Shown here: one piece after another, positions 23,796 through 32,027 of the stretch
Layout of the letters: the number at the start of each line of letters is the position of its first letter
Position numbering within the stretch: the stretch's first letter is position 1
Assembly (NCBI GenBank): GCA_001799635.1
Contig: MGTV01000003.1
Coordinates: 1 to 40,269, forward strand
DNA from: Elusimicrobia bacterium GWA2_62_23
Lineage (GTDB): Bacteria; Elusimicrobiota; Elusimicrobia; Elusimicrobiales; UBA9959
DNA length: 40,269 nucleotides
Direction of reading: 5' to 3'
Program-made: the position numbers and the translations under genes
Notes under the pieces: generated by a model
Database searches by the model: none
Seen by the model: only the letters and a program-made list of their open reading frames with translations
Told to the model about the DNA's origin: nothing

Positions 23796-25892
23796 ATGGA
23801 AAGAATAACAGAGCATCCCGTGCTGCAGCCTGTGGAAAGGAAAGAGGTCCGCTTCACTTTCGACGGCAAAGCCTGTTCGGCCCTGGAGGGCGAGGTGATC
23901 TCCAGCGCCCTGTACGCCAACGGCATCAAGATCTTCAGCCGGCACAAGAAGGACGATGGGCCGCAGGGTATTTTCTGCGCCAACGGGCAGTGCGCCCAAT
24001 GCTCCGTTATAGCCGACGGGCTGACCGTTAAATCCTGTGTTACCGCGGTGCGCGAGGGCATGAAGGTGGAAACGCTTAAGGGTGCGGCCCGCCTGCCCAA
24101 GGTGGCCTGCGTGCAGGAGTTCGGACGGGTAGAAGAGCTGGACGTGGACGCGCTGATAATCGGCGGCGGCCCCTCGGGCCTGGCCGCGGCGGCCGAGCTC
24201 GGCAAGCTCAACGTGAAGACCCTCATAATAGACGACAAGGCGAGCTTCGGCGGCAAGCTGGTGCTCCAGACCCACAAATTCTTCGGCTCGGTGGAAGACT
24301 GCTATGCCGGCACGCGCGGCATAGACATAGCCGAAAAGCTGGAAGAGCAGCTTAAGGAATACCCTTCCGTTACCGCCTGGAAGGACGCCACCTGCCTGGC
24401 CATTTTCTCGGACAAGAAGGCCGGCGTGCTGCGCGGCGACAAGTATTACCTGGTCCGCCCCAAGGCCGTGATCAGCGCCACCGGCGCCCGCGAAAAATCG
24501 CTGGCTTTCCCGGGCAATACCCTGCCCGGCGTGTACGGCGCCGGCGCTTTTCAGACGCTGGTGAACCGCGACCTGGTGCGCCCGGCCAAGCGCCTGTTCA
24601 TAGTGGGCGGCGGCAACGTGGGCCTGATAGCGGCCTACCACGCGGCTCAGGCCGGCATAAACGTGGTGGGCCTGATAGAGGCGCAGGCGGCCTGCGGCGG
24701 CTATAAAGTGCACGAGGACAAGATCAAGCGTCTGGGCATCCCCGTCTACACGCGCCACACCATCCTGCGCGCCGACGGCAAAGAGGGCCTGGAGAAGGTC
24801 GTCATCGCCGCCGTGGACGAGAAATTCAAGCCCCTGCCAGGCACCGAAAAGACTTTCGAGGCCGACACCCTGCTCATAGCGGTGGGCCTCTCTTCCGTGG
24901 ACGAGTTCCACGCGCAGGCGAGGGAAGCCGGCATGGAGTCCTTCGTCTGCGGCGACGCCGAGGAAATAGCCGAAGCCTCCGCCGCCATGTTCAGCGGCAA
25001 GATCACGGCCCATAAGGTGCTTAAATCGCTCGGAGTAATGGCCGCCCCGGTGCCCGGGTTCTGGTTCGACCGGCTGGAAGTGCTAAAGTCCCGCCCCGGC
25101 GTTACCAAGACGCCCGCGCAGAAGGACCACGACAAGCCGGTGTACCCGGTGCTGCACTGCCGGCAGGAGATCCCTTGCAACCCGTGCGTGACCGTCTGCC
25201 CCAAGAAATCCATAAAGCTCTCCGGCGAGAGCATCATGAACACCCCCAAGTTCGCGGGCGAGTGCATAGGTTGCTTCAAGTGCCTGCTCATCTGCCCCGG
25301 CCTCGCGGTGACCATAGTGGACTACCGCAAGGATAAAGCCAACCCGACGGTGGCGGTGCCTTTCGAGTTGGGCCGCGGCCTGGTGAAGAAAGGCGACAAG
25401 GTGCGCCTGACCGGCTGGGAAGGCGCCGACCTGGGCGAGGCCGAGGTTGTCGACGTGAAGGACTTCAAGGCCGAGAACACCATGATAGTCATAGCGAAGA
25501 CCACACCTGAGAAGGCCGACCTGGCGGTTTCCTTAAAACTGTACGCCGCCGAAGAAGGGCTGAAGTCGCCCGCCGACCTGTCGAAGGCGGACGATGAAAC
25601 TATCATCTGTCGCTGCGAAAAGGTGAGCCTGGGGGAGATACGCCGCGCCATCCGCGGCGGCATGCGCGACCTCAACCAGCTCAAGGCCGTCACGCGCGCC
25701 GGTATGGGCGCCTGCGGGGCCAAGACCTGCTCGGCCATGCTCCTGAACATCTTCCGCAGCGAAGGCGTGGACCCCAAAGAGGTCACGGCCTTTACCAAAC
25801 GGCCTCTGTTCGTGGAGGCGCCGCTGGGCGTCTTCTCCGGCGTGAAATGCCGCACCGAGGCGGACGAGAAAGCCAGCTGGAGCGGTTTTTAA
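23796..25892 (+). CDS. FAD/iron-sulfur amine or amino-acid dehydrogenase, large subunit (HcnAB-like fusion)
   Basis: A 698-residue multi-centre redox protein. In order: a [2Fe-2S] domain (C61, C66, C69, C81), an FAD/NAD(P)-type disulfide-reductase fold with GGGPSG at 123-128 and a second dinucleotide motif VGGGNVG near 270, and two [4Fe-4S] motifs (C455/461/464/468 and C490/493/496/500). It ends with a BFD-type [2Fe-2S] site (C605, C607, C640, C645). HcnA and HcnB of hydrogen cyanide synthase, and the alpha subunits of sarcosine oxidase and dye-linked proline dehydrogenases, share parts of this layout. The fused ferredoxin is the extra element. It should pass electrons from the small subunit (next gene, 9 nt away) to a carrier. 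The ribosome-binding site is AAGGAT. Confidence 0.82.
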   Translation: MERITEHPVLQPVERKEVRFTFDGKACSALEGEVISSALYANGIKIFSRHKKDDGPQGIFCANGQCAQCSVIADGLTVKSCVTAVREGMKVETLKGAARLPKVACVQEFGRVEELDVDALIIGGGPSGLAAAAELGKLNVKTLIIDDKASFGGKLVLQTHKFFGSVEDCYAGTRGIDIAEKLEEQLKEYPSVTAWKDATCLAIFSDKKAGVLRGDKYYLVRPKAVISATGAREKSLAFPGNTLPGVYGAGAFQTLVNRDLVRPAKRLFIVGGGNVGLIAAYHAAQAGINVVGLIEAQAACGGYKVHEDKIKRLGIPVYTRHTILRADGKEGLEKVVIAAVDEKFKPLPGTEKTFEADTLLIAVGLSSVDEFHAQAREAGMESFVCGDAEEIAEASAAMFSGKITAHKVLKSLGVMAAPVPGFWFDRLEVLKSRPGVTKTPAQKDHDKPVYPVLHCRQEIPCNPCVTVCPKKSIKLSGESIMNTPKFAGECIGCFKCLLICPGLAVTIVDYRKDKANPTVAVPFELGRGLVKKGDKVRLTGWEGADLGEAEVVDVKDFKAENTMIVIAKTTPEKADLAVSLKLYAAEEGLKSPADLSKADDETIICRCEKVSLGEIRRAIRGGMRDLNQLKAVTRAGMGACGAKTCSAMLLNIFRSEGVDPKEVTAFTKRPLFVEAPLGVFSGVKCRTEADEKASWSGF

Positions 25893-25901
25893 AGGGAACT
25901 T

Positions 25902-27059
25902 ATGGCTGAAAACAACTACGACGTCATAATAATCGGCGCGGGCAGCATCGGCACGCCGCTGGCGCTGGCGCTGGCCGGGCGCAAGCTGCGGACGCTGGTG
26001 CTGGAAGCCGCCGCCTCCCCGGGCCAGGGGCAGAACAAGTGCGCCATAGGCGGCGTGCGCGCCACGCACTCCGACGGGTCCAAGATCAAAGCCTGCCTGC
26101 GCAGCCTGGAAGTCTTTTCCACCTGGGAGCAGAAGCACGGCGACGATATCGGCTGGATAAAGGGCGGCTACCTGTTCCCGGTCTATACCGAGAACGACGA
26201 GAAGGTGCTGCGGGAGCTGCTCAAGGTGCAGCAGGGTTTCGGCCTGGACATAAACTGGATAGGCCCCGAGAAGGTGCGCGAGCTGGTGCCCGGCATAGCC
26301 GCCAAGGACCTGCGCGGCGGCACCTGGTCGCCCGGCGACGGCTCGGCCTCGCCGCTGCTCTCCGTCAACGCCTTCTACCGGCGCGCCGTGGCGCTGGGCG
26401 CGGAATTCAGGTTCAAGGAGCCGGTGAAGGAGATGATCTCCGAAGGCGGCGCCGTGAAGGGCGTGCTGACGCCCCAAGGCCGCTACTTCGCCAAGTGGGT
26501 GGTGAACGCCGCCGGCGCCGAGGCCGCCGCGGTTTCCGAGCTGGCCGGAGTCAAAGTGCCGGTGAAGCCGGACTGTCACGAGGCCGGCATCACGGAACCC
26601 GCCGAGCGCTTCTTCGAGCCCATGGTGGTGGACATCCGGCCCGGCGACAAGTCCAAGAACTATTATTTCTATCAGAACTGGGAAGGCCAGATAGTGTTCT
26701 GCCTTACCCCCCAGCCGCCTATCTGGGGCCACGACCGGCGCTCCACCTCGGAGTTCCTGCCGGAGATCTCGCGGCGCATGATCAGCCTGATGCCGGCGCT
26801 GGCCAGCCTTAAGGTGCGCCGCACCTGGCGCGGGCTCTATCCCATGACGCCGGACGGTTTCCCGGTGGTGGATTTTCCGGCCGCGCTCAAAGGCTACGTG
26901 CTGGCCGTGGGCATGTGCGGCCAGGGCTTTATGCTGGGGCCCGGCCTGGGCGAGGCCATAGCCGCCCACATAGAGGGCAAGCCGTCCGCCGAGGACAAGG
27001 AGATCCTGGCGGGTTTCAAACTGGAGCGGTCCTTCTCCGGCCAGGAAAAGCTGAAATAG
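25902..27059 (+). CDS. FAD-dependent amino-acid/amine oxidoreductase, small subunit (DAO family)
   Basis: A 385-residue DAO-family flavoprotein, like HcnC, sarcosine oxidase beta or glycine oxidase. The FAD-binding motif DVIIIGAGSIGTP is at the N-terminus. VVNAAGAEAAAVSELAG and the C-terminal GLYPMTPDGFPVVDF and VAVGMCGQGFMLGPGLGEAIA are family hallmarks. It probably oxidises an N-methyl or secondary amino acid (sarcosine, proline, opine) and delivers electrons to the upstream iron-sulfur partner. The substrate cannot be decided from sequence. A terminator follows the stop codon. Confidence 0.85.
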   Translation: MAENNYDVIIIGAGSIGTPLALALAGRKLRTLVLEAAASPGQGQNKCAIGGVRATHSDGSKIKACLRSLEVFSTWEQKHGDDIGWIKGGYLFPVYTENDEKVLRELLKVQQGFGLDINWIGPEKVRELVPGIAAKDLRGGTWSPGDGSASPLLSVNAFYRRAVALGAEFRFKEPVKEMISEGGAVKGVLTPQGRYFAKWVVNAAGAEAAAVSELAGVKVPVKPDCHEAGITEPAERFFEPMVVDIRPGDKSKNYYFYQNWEGQIVFCLTPQPPIWGHDRRSTSEFLPEISRRMISLMPALASLKVRRTWRGLYPMTPDGFPVVDFPAALKGYVLAVGMCGQGFMLGPGLGEAIAAHIEGKPSAEDKEILAGFKLERSFSGQEKLK

Positions 27060-27077
27060 CCACCGCCCGCGCCAAAG

Positions 27078-27109
27078 CGGCCTCCCCGTACCGCGGGGGG
27101 GCCGTTTTT
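27078..27109 (+). terminator. Terminator after the dehydrogenase operon
   Basis: Stem CGGCCTCCCCG (27078-27088) / CGGGGGGGCCG (27094-27104) with one G-U pair, a 5-nt loop and five T. A TATAAT starts 2 nt later. Confidence 0.85.
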
Positions 27110-27110
27110 G

Positions 27111-27116
27111 TATAAT
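27111..27116 (+). promoter_or_regulatory. -10 element for the tolC-macAB operon
   Basis: TATAAT immediately after the terminator T-run. The leader to the tolC ATG would be about 80 nt. No clear -35 box, because the upstream sequence is the terminator stem. Confidence 0.5.
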
Positions 27117-27201
27117 TTCTTACCGACCGGTAAAAAAAGTGCAATAAAACCGGCCCCCCCAGCGTTGCTATTACAGAAGAAGGCGCAAGCAGAGCGACAC
27201 T

Positions 27202-28464
27202 ATGACCATAAAAAAGATATTCCTGACGCTGGCGGTTTCGCTGGCCGCCGCCGCCCCCCTGGCGGCGCAGCAACTGTCCCTTACCTGGGACGAGGCCAAG
27301 CGGCTCGCCCTGGAGAACAACCCGGCCGTGAAGGCCGCGCGGGCTTCCATGGAGCAGGCCGGGCACAATTATCTCGCCGGGCTTAACTCCTATCTGCCGC
27401 AGGTCAGCGTTTCCCATTCCGTTTCGCGCAGCGGCGGGGACGGCTCCAGCCCCTCCGACCGGTGGGGAGCCTCCATTTCCGCTTCCGAGGAGCTCTTCAA
27501 CCTGCGCACTGTGTCCAGCGTTAAGAGCGCGCGCATCTCCAGGGAAAAGGCAGAGGCAGACTACCGCGCCGCCTCCGCGACGGCCCGCCAGACGCTGGCC
27601 GGCGCGTTCCAGGACCTGCTGTTCGCCCAGCGCCGCGTGGAAGTGCAGAAGAAGATCCACGGCATACGGCTGGAGAACGCCAAGCTCATCCGCCTGAAGT
27701 ACGAGAGCGGCATGGAATCCAAGGGCAACGCCCTGTATACCGAGGCCCTGGCCGAGAACGCCGGCGTCTCCGTGAAGAAGGCCGAGCGGCAGCTGGCCAG
27801 CGCGCAGCGCGCCCTGCTGGAGGCCATGGGCCTGGAGGGAACGCGCAGCGTTACCGCCTCAGGGGATATAGGCGTGCCGGAGTTCGCCATGGGCGAGGAC
27901 GACGTCAGCCTGGCCCTGGAGAAGTCCCCCGGCATCATTTCGGCGAGGAAAACGCTGGAGGCCGCGAAAGAGCGGAAGAATTCGGCGGGCTACTACGCCA
28001 TGCCCTCCCTCCGGGCCAGCGGCTCTTACGGCTGGAGCGGCGACAGCGAGTTCCCGCAGGATAAGAGCTGGTCCCTGGGCCTGAGCCTGAGCATCCCCAT
28101 CTTCTCGGGCGGCCCCACCTACTATTTCAACAACCTCTCCGCCTACAAGAAGGCGCTGCTCGCGGCCGAAGAAGAGTACAAGGCGGCCCGCATAGCGCTG
28201 GCTGCCTCGCTGCGGTCCGGCTACGACGATTACCTGAGCGCGGCTGAAACGGCCCGCGCCAACACGGCCCTGCTGAAAGCCAACGAGGAGCGCTACAAGG
28301 AAGCCCAGATCAAGTACATGGCCGGCAAGATCAGCTTCATAGACCTGGAGAACGTGGAGCAGAATTTCGTGGACTCGGACCTGAACCAGCTGGATTACGC
28401 CCGCGCCGCGCACAGCCGCAAGCTGACGCTGGAGCGGCTGCTGGGCGTGGGCATGGAAAAATAG
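27202..28464 (+). CDS. TolC-family outer membrane efflux protein
   Basis: A 420-residue outer membrane channel subunit. It has a signal peptide ending in APLAAQ. Two repeated helical halves typical of OEP proteins begin LTWDEAKRLALENNPAVKAAR and VSLALEKSPGIISARKTL. A C-terminal coiled-coil helix (ANTALLKANEERYKEAQIKY) precedes the last strands. It forms the outer part of the tripartite exporter with the next two genes, 24 nt apart from the first. Cargo is unknown. Confidence 0.9.
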   Translation: MTIKKIFLTLAVSLAAAAPLAAQQLSLTWDEAKRLALENNPAVKAARASMEQAGHNYLAGLNSYLPQVSVSHSVSRSGGDGSSPSDRWGASISASEELFNLRTVSSVKSARISREKAEADYRAASATARQTLAGAFQDLLFAQRRVEVQKKIHGIRLENAKLIRLKYESGMESKGNALYTEALAENAGVSVKKAERQLASAQRALLEAMGLEGTRSVTASGDIGVPEFAMGEDDVSLALEKSPGIISARKTLEAAKERKNSAGYYAMPSLRASGSYGWSGDSEFPQDKSWSLGLSLSIPIFSGGPTYYFNNLSAYKKALLAAEEEYKAARIALAASLRSGYDDYLSAAETARANTALLKANEERYKEAQIKYMAGKISFIDLENVEQNFVDSDLNQLDYARAAHSRKLTLERLLGVGMEK

Positions 28465-28488
28465 GATTGGAACGGAGAACGGATCATT

Positions 28489-29469
28489 ATGAAAAAGCTC
28501 ATTATCATCGCGGTGGCCGTGGTCCTGGCGGCCGGCGGCTACTACGCCTTCAAGAAAAAGAACGGGACCCAGAAGCCCAAATACGAGTCCGCGCAGGCCG
28601 AACTGCGCGACCTTTCCGAACTGGTGGACACCACCGGAGTGGTGGAACCGGAGAACCGGGTGGAAATCCAACCTTCCTCCTCCGGCCGCATAGAGGAGAT
28701 CCTCGCCGAAGAGGGCGACCACATAAAGGCCGGGCAGGTGCTCGCGCTGATGAGCTCTTCGGACCGGGTGGCCATCCTGGACGCGGCGCGGGCCGCGGGC
28801 GAGGACCAGTACAAGCAGTGGCAGGAGACCTACAAGCCCATCAAGGTCATCTCCCCCATCAACGGCACGCTGATCCTCAAGAACATCGTGGAAGGTCAGA
28901 CCGTGGGCGCCAGCACGGTGCTGTTCGCCATCTCCGACAAACTGATAGTTTCCGCCAGCCTCGACGAATCAGACATAGGCAAGATCAAGATGGGCCAGCG
29001 CGCCGCCGTAGTGCTGGATTCCTATCCCGACAAGCCCGTGAAGGGCTCCGTCTTCAAGATCCTCGACGAGGGCACCACCAAGAACAACGTGGTGACCTAT
29101 ACCGTAAAGCTGCGCCTGGACCGCGTGCCGGAATTCTTCCGGTCGCAGATGACGGCCAATATCAAGGTGCGCATCTCCGAGCGCAGGAACGTGCTGCTGG
29201 TCCCGGCCGCCGCCGTGGTCACGGACAAGAACGGCGAGACGGCCGTGATCAAAAGTCTGGAAAAAGGCGAGCCGGTGTACGCCAGAGTGGAGACCGGTCA
29301 GAACGACGGCGACCAGGTGGAGATAGTTTCGGGCCTGGAGCCGGGCGAGACCGTGCTCTACGCCTCTGGCGGCTATACGGCCCAGAAACCCGCCGGCGGC
29401 AGCAACCCGCTCATGCCCACCCGGCCCGGTATGAACAGGCAGCAGCAGCGCGCGGTGCGCGGCCGCTGA
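28489..29469 (+). CDS. macA: Periplasmic adaptor (MacA/HlyD family)
   Basis: Membrane-fusion protein of 326 residues. It has an N-terminal membrane anchor (LIIIAVAVVLAAGGYYAF), a lipoyl/barrel-sandwich half-motif (SSSGRIEEILAEEGDHIKAGQVLALM) and its partner (ISPINGTLILKNIVEGQTV). The beta-barrel and membrane-proximal domains follow. The helical hairpin that normally reaches the TolC channel is very short: only about 25 residues lie between the lipoyl halves. The adaptor may therefore contact TolC differently. The symbol is by similarity. It precedes macB by 34 nt. Confidence 0.85.
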   Translation: MKKLIIIAVAVVLAAGGYYAFKKKNGTQKPKYESAQAELRDLSELVDTTGVVEPENRVEIQPSSSGRIEEILAEEGDHIKAGQVLALMSSSDRVAILDAARAAGEDQYKQWQETYKPIKVISPINGTLILKNIVEGQTVGASTVLFAISDKLIVSASLDESDIGKIKMGQRAAVVLDSYPDKPVKGSVFKILDEGTTKNNVVTYTVKLRLDRVPEFFRSQMTANIKVRISERRNVLLVPAAAVVTDKNGETAVIKSLEKGEPVYARVETGQNDGDQVEIVSGLEPGETVLYASGGYTAQKPAGGSNPLMPTRPGMNRQQQRAVRGR

Positions 29470-29503
29470 GCCGCGGTCCCGCGGCGCGGAATCGGAACCG
29501 TAT

Positions 29504-31453
29504 ATGATCGAACTTAAAGGTGTAAAAAAGGTCTACGAGATGGGCGGCGAGCCCCTCGAGGTGCTCAAGGGCGTGGACCTCTCCGTTAAAGAGGGCGAGT
29601 TCGTGGCCATCATGGGCCCGTCCGGCTCGGGCAAGTCCACCCTGATGCACATCCTCGGCCTGCTCGACAGGCCCAGCGCCGGCTCTTTCCGGCTCTTCGG
29701 CCGCGAGGTCTCCGAGCTCGACGACGTGGAACTTTCCTACCTGCGCGCGCGCATCCTGGGTTTCGTGTTCCAGCAGTTCAACCTGCTGCCGCGCATGACG
29801 GCCGCCTCCAACGTGGCCCTGCCGCAGATCTACCTGGGAGAGAAGAGCCGGCCCCACGAGGCCATAAAGTACCTGGAGCAGGTGGGGCTGGGCGACCGCG
29901 CCGGCCACCGCCCCAACCAGCTCTCCGGCGGCCAGCAGCAGCGGGTGGCCATAGCCCGCTCGCTCGTCAACGACCCAAAGATAATCTTCGCCGACGAACC
30001 CACCGGCAACCTCGCGAGCGACCAGTCTACCGAGATCATGCGCATCTTCCGCCGGCTCAACGACGAGCAGGGCATTACCGTGGTGATGGTAACGCACGAG
30101 CCCGACATCGCCGCCTGGGCCGACCGCGTGATAAAACTGAAGGACGGGCGCATTATAGAGGACGTGACGAAAAAAGCCCCCTCCGTTCCCAAAGAGGAGC
30201 GGCACCTGCGCATTCCCAAGCCCGCCTTCCTGAGCTGGCGCGAGGTGGCGGAGAACCTGGCCTCCTCGCTGACCTCCATTATCAGCAACAAGACGCGCTC
30301 GCTTCTGACCATGCTCGGCATCATCATAGGCGTGGGCGCGCTCATTGCCATGCTCGCAGTGGGTACGGGCGCCCAGCGCGCCATCCAGAAGTCCATGTCC
30401 TCTCTCGGCACCAACCTGCTGGCCGTAATGCCGGGCATGTTCCGCGGCCCCGGAGGCGCCAGCATGGGCGCGGGCGCGGTAACCCGCCTTACCATGGAAG
30501 ACGCCAAGGCCATAGGGGAACTGGAGTATATAAACCGCACGGACTCCAACGTGAGCGGCAGCGCGCAGGTGGTGTACGGCGCCAAGAACACCCGTACCTC
30601 GGTGCTGGGCGCCGGCGCTGTCTACGCTTCGATGCGCAACGCCAAGCCCTATTATGGCCGCTTCTTTTCCGACGCGGAGGGCCAGCGGCTGGCCAAGGTG
30701 GCGCTGCTGGGCAACACCGTGGTGAAGGAACTTTTTGGCGACGAGAACCCGGTGGGCAGGACCGTTAAGATCAACCGCAAGAATTTCACCGTGATAGGCG
30801 TGCTGCCGCTCAAGGGCGCCTCCGGCCCGCGCGACCAGGACGACGTGGTGGTGGTGCCGCTGCAGACCGCGATGAAGATAGTGCTCGGCAAGAACTACGT
30901 GGATTCCGTCTGGCTGGAGGTTTCCGACTACACGCACATGGACGAGGTGCAGGCTTCGGTCAAGCGGTTGATGCGCAAACGCCACAACGTGCCGGCGCAT
31001 AAGGACGACGACGTGATGCTTATGAATATGGCCGAGCTGCAGACCATGCTGACCGGCACCATCAAGACCTTCAGCACGCTGCTCGGCATGATAGCCGGCA
31101 TCTCGCTCATCGTCGGCGGTATAGGCATCATGAACATCATGCTCGTGAGCGTGAGCGAACGCACCAAGGAGATCGGCCTGCGCAAGGCCATCGGCGCCAC
31201 CAGCCGCGCGGTGCTGCTGCAGTTCCTCATCGAAGCGGTGATAGTTTCGGTAGTGGGCGGCGTCATAGGCATTCTGGCCGGGGCCGGAGCGTCGCTGCTC
31301 CTCTCCAAGCTGTCCGGCTGGGCCGTATATATTTCCCCTTTCTCGGTGGCCCTGGCTTTCGGGTTCTCTGCCGGGGTGGGCATCGTTTTCGGTTTCTGGC
31401 CGGCCAGGAAAGCCTCCCAGCTCTCGCCCATTGAGGCGCTGCGCTACGAATAG
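29504..31453 (+). CDS. macB: MacB-type ABC exporter (ATPase fused to permease)
   Basis: A 649-residue protein, the size of E. coli MacB. Residues 1-230 are the ATPase with GPSGSGKST (38-46), signature LSGGQQQR near 146 and Walker B IIFADEPTG. A first transmembrane helix lies near 265-290 (TMLGIIIGVGALIAML), followed by a large periplasmic MacB core domain. Three more helices form the FtsX-like C-terminus (ISLIVGGIGIMNIMLVSVSE, KEIGLRKAIGA). MacB pumps use mechanotransmission to push periplasmic substrates through TolC. The exporter set here is complete. Confidence 0.94.
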   Translation: MIELKGVKKVYEMGGEPLEVLKGVDLSVKEGEFVAIMGPSGSGKSTLMHILGLLDRPSAGSFRLFGREVSELDDVELSYLRARILGFVFQQFNLLPRMTAASNVALPQIYLGEKSRPHEAIKYLEQVGLGDRAGHRPNQLSGGQQQRVAIARSLVNDPKIIFADEPTGNLASDQSTEIMRIFRRLNDEQGITVVMVTHEPDIAAWADRVIKLKDGRIIEDVTKKAPSVPKEERHLRIPKPAFLSWREVAENLASSLTSIISNKTRSLLTMLGIIIGVGALIAMLAVGTGAQRAIQKSMSSLGTNLLAVMPGMFRGPGGASMGAGAVTRLTMEDAKAIGELEYINRTDSNVSGSAQVVYGAKNTRTSVLGAGAVYASMRNAKPYYGRFFSDAEGQRLAKVALLGNTVVKELFGDENPVGRTVKINRKNFTVIGVLPLKGASGPRDQDDVVVVPLQTAMKIVLGKNYVDSVWLEVSDYTHMDEVQASVKRLMRKRHNVPAHKDDDVMLMNMAELQTMLTGTIKTFSTLLGMIAGISLIVGGIGIMNIMLVSVSERTKEIGLRKAIGATSRAVLLQFLIEAVIVSVVGGVIGILAGAGASLLLSKLSGWAVYISPFSVALAFGFSAGVGIVFGFWPARKASQLSPIEALRYE

Positions 31454-31468
31454 CGCTTGCCGCCGCGG

Positions 31469-31474
31469 TATAAT
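31469..31474 (+). promoter_or_regulatory. -10 element for the zinc-ribbon gene
   Basis: TATAAT, about 15 nt after the macB stop. The leader carries a small GC hairpin (31492-31498 with 31503-31509) and a GGAGG ribosome-binding site before ATG 31535. Confidence 0.5.
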
Positions 31475-31534
31475 TTAGTATTATAAACGGACCGGGCGCC
31501 GCCGCCCGGCAAGTACCGTACCCGGAGGCAAATT

Positions 31535-31936
31535 ATGGTAAGCGTTCAAGTGAAATGCCCTCACTGCGGCAAGTCCCTGATGAATTCCGCCAAGAAGCTG
31601 GACGGCGCCCCGTCCATAGAGGTCAACCTGACCTACGCGGGCAAGCACGCCCCGCTGTACCTGAGCTCCCTTTACGGCAGCTACAAGGTGGAGACCGACC
31701 TCAACATGCCCGTGGGCAAAGTGGCCGGCTTCCGCTGCCCCCACTGCAAGGCCGACCTGAAGAGCACCCGCAAGTGCGACGCCTGCAGCTCCCAGATGAT
31801 AGCTTTCGAACTCAAGGCCGGCGGCCAGGTGCACATCTGCTCGCGCCGCGGCTGCAAGAAGCACGTGCTGGAGTTCGAGGACCCCGCCGGCGAACTGCAG
31901 GCGTTCTATAAAGCTTACCTGAAAGCCCTTAAATAG
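31535..31936 (+). CDS. Small zinc-ribbon protein of unknown function
   Basis: A 133-residue cytosolic protein, not recognised. It holds four paired-cysteine sites: CPHC near residue 8, CPHC near 70, CDAC near 84 and CSRRGC near 108, enough for two zinc ribbons. The last pair is followed by KKHVLEFEDP. A good ribosome-binding site (GGAGG) and its own -10 suggest independent expression. It may be a nucleic-acid or protein-interaction module. The hairpin element starts 17 nt after its stop. Confidence 0.75.
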   Translation: MVSVQVKCPHCGKSLMNSAKKLDGAPSIEVNLTYAGKHAPLYLSSLYGSYKVETDLNMPVGKVAGFRCPHCKADLKSTRKCDACSSQMIAFELKAGGQVHICSRRGCKKHVLEFEDPAGELQAFYKAYLKALK

Positions 31937-31953
31937 CGGTGCTTTCATCGGCC

Positions 31954-32027
31954 GGGGTCAGGTCTTTACTTTTGACCTGACGCCCGGCTTCCTTTTTCTG
32001 AGAGGTCAAAAGTAAAGACCTGACCCC
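31954..32027. repeat. REP-like hairpin element 3
   Basis: Perfect inverted repeat with 25-nt arms at 31954-31978 and 32003-32027 and a 24-nt loop, total 74 nt. The outer end reads GGGGTCAGGTCTTTACTTTT. It is the same size class as the elements at 2576 and 6894 and starts with the same GGGG, but the rest differs. Its right end touches the ATG of the next gene directly (32028). The family is probably that of REP-associated transposase substrates. Confidence 0.8.
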
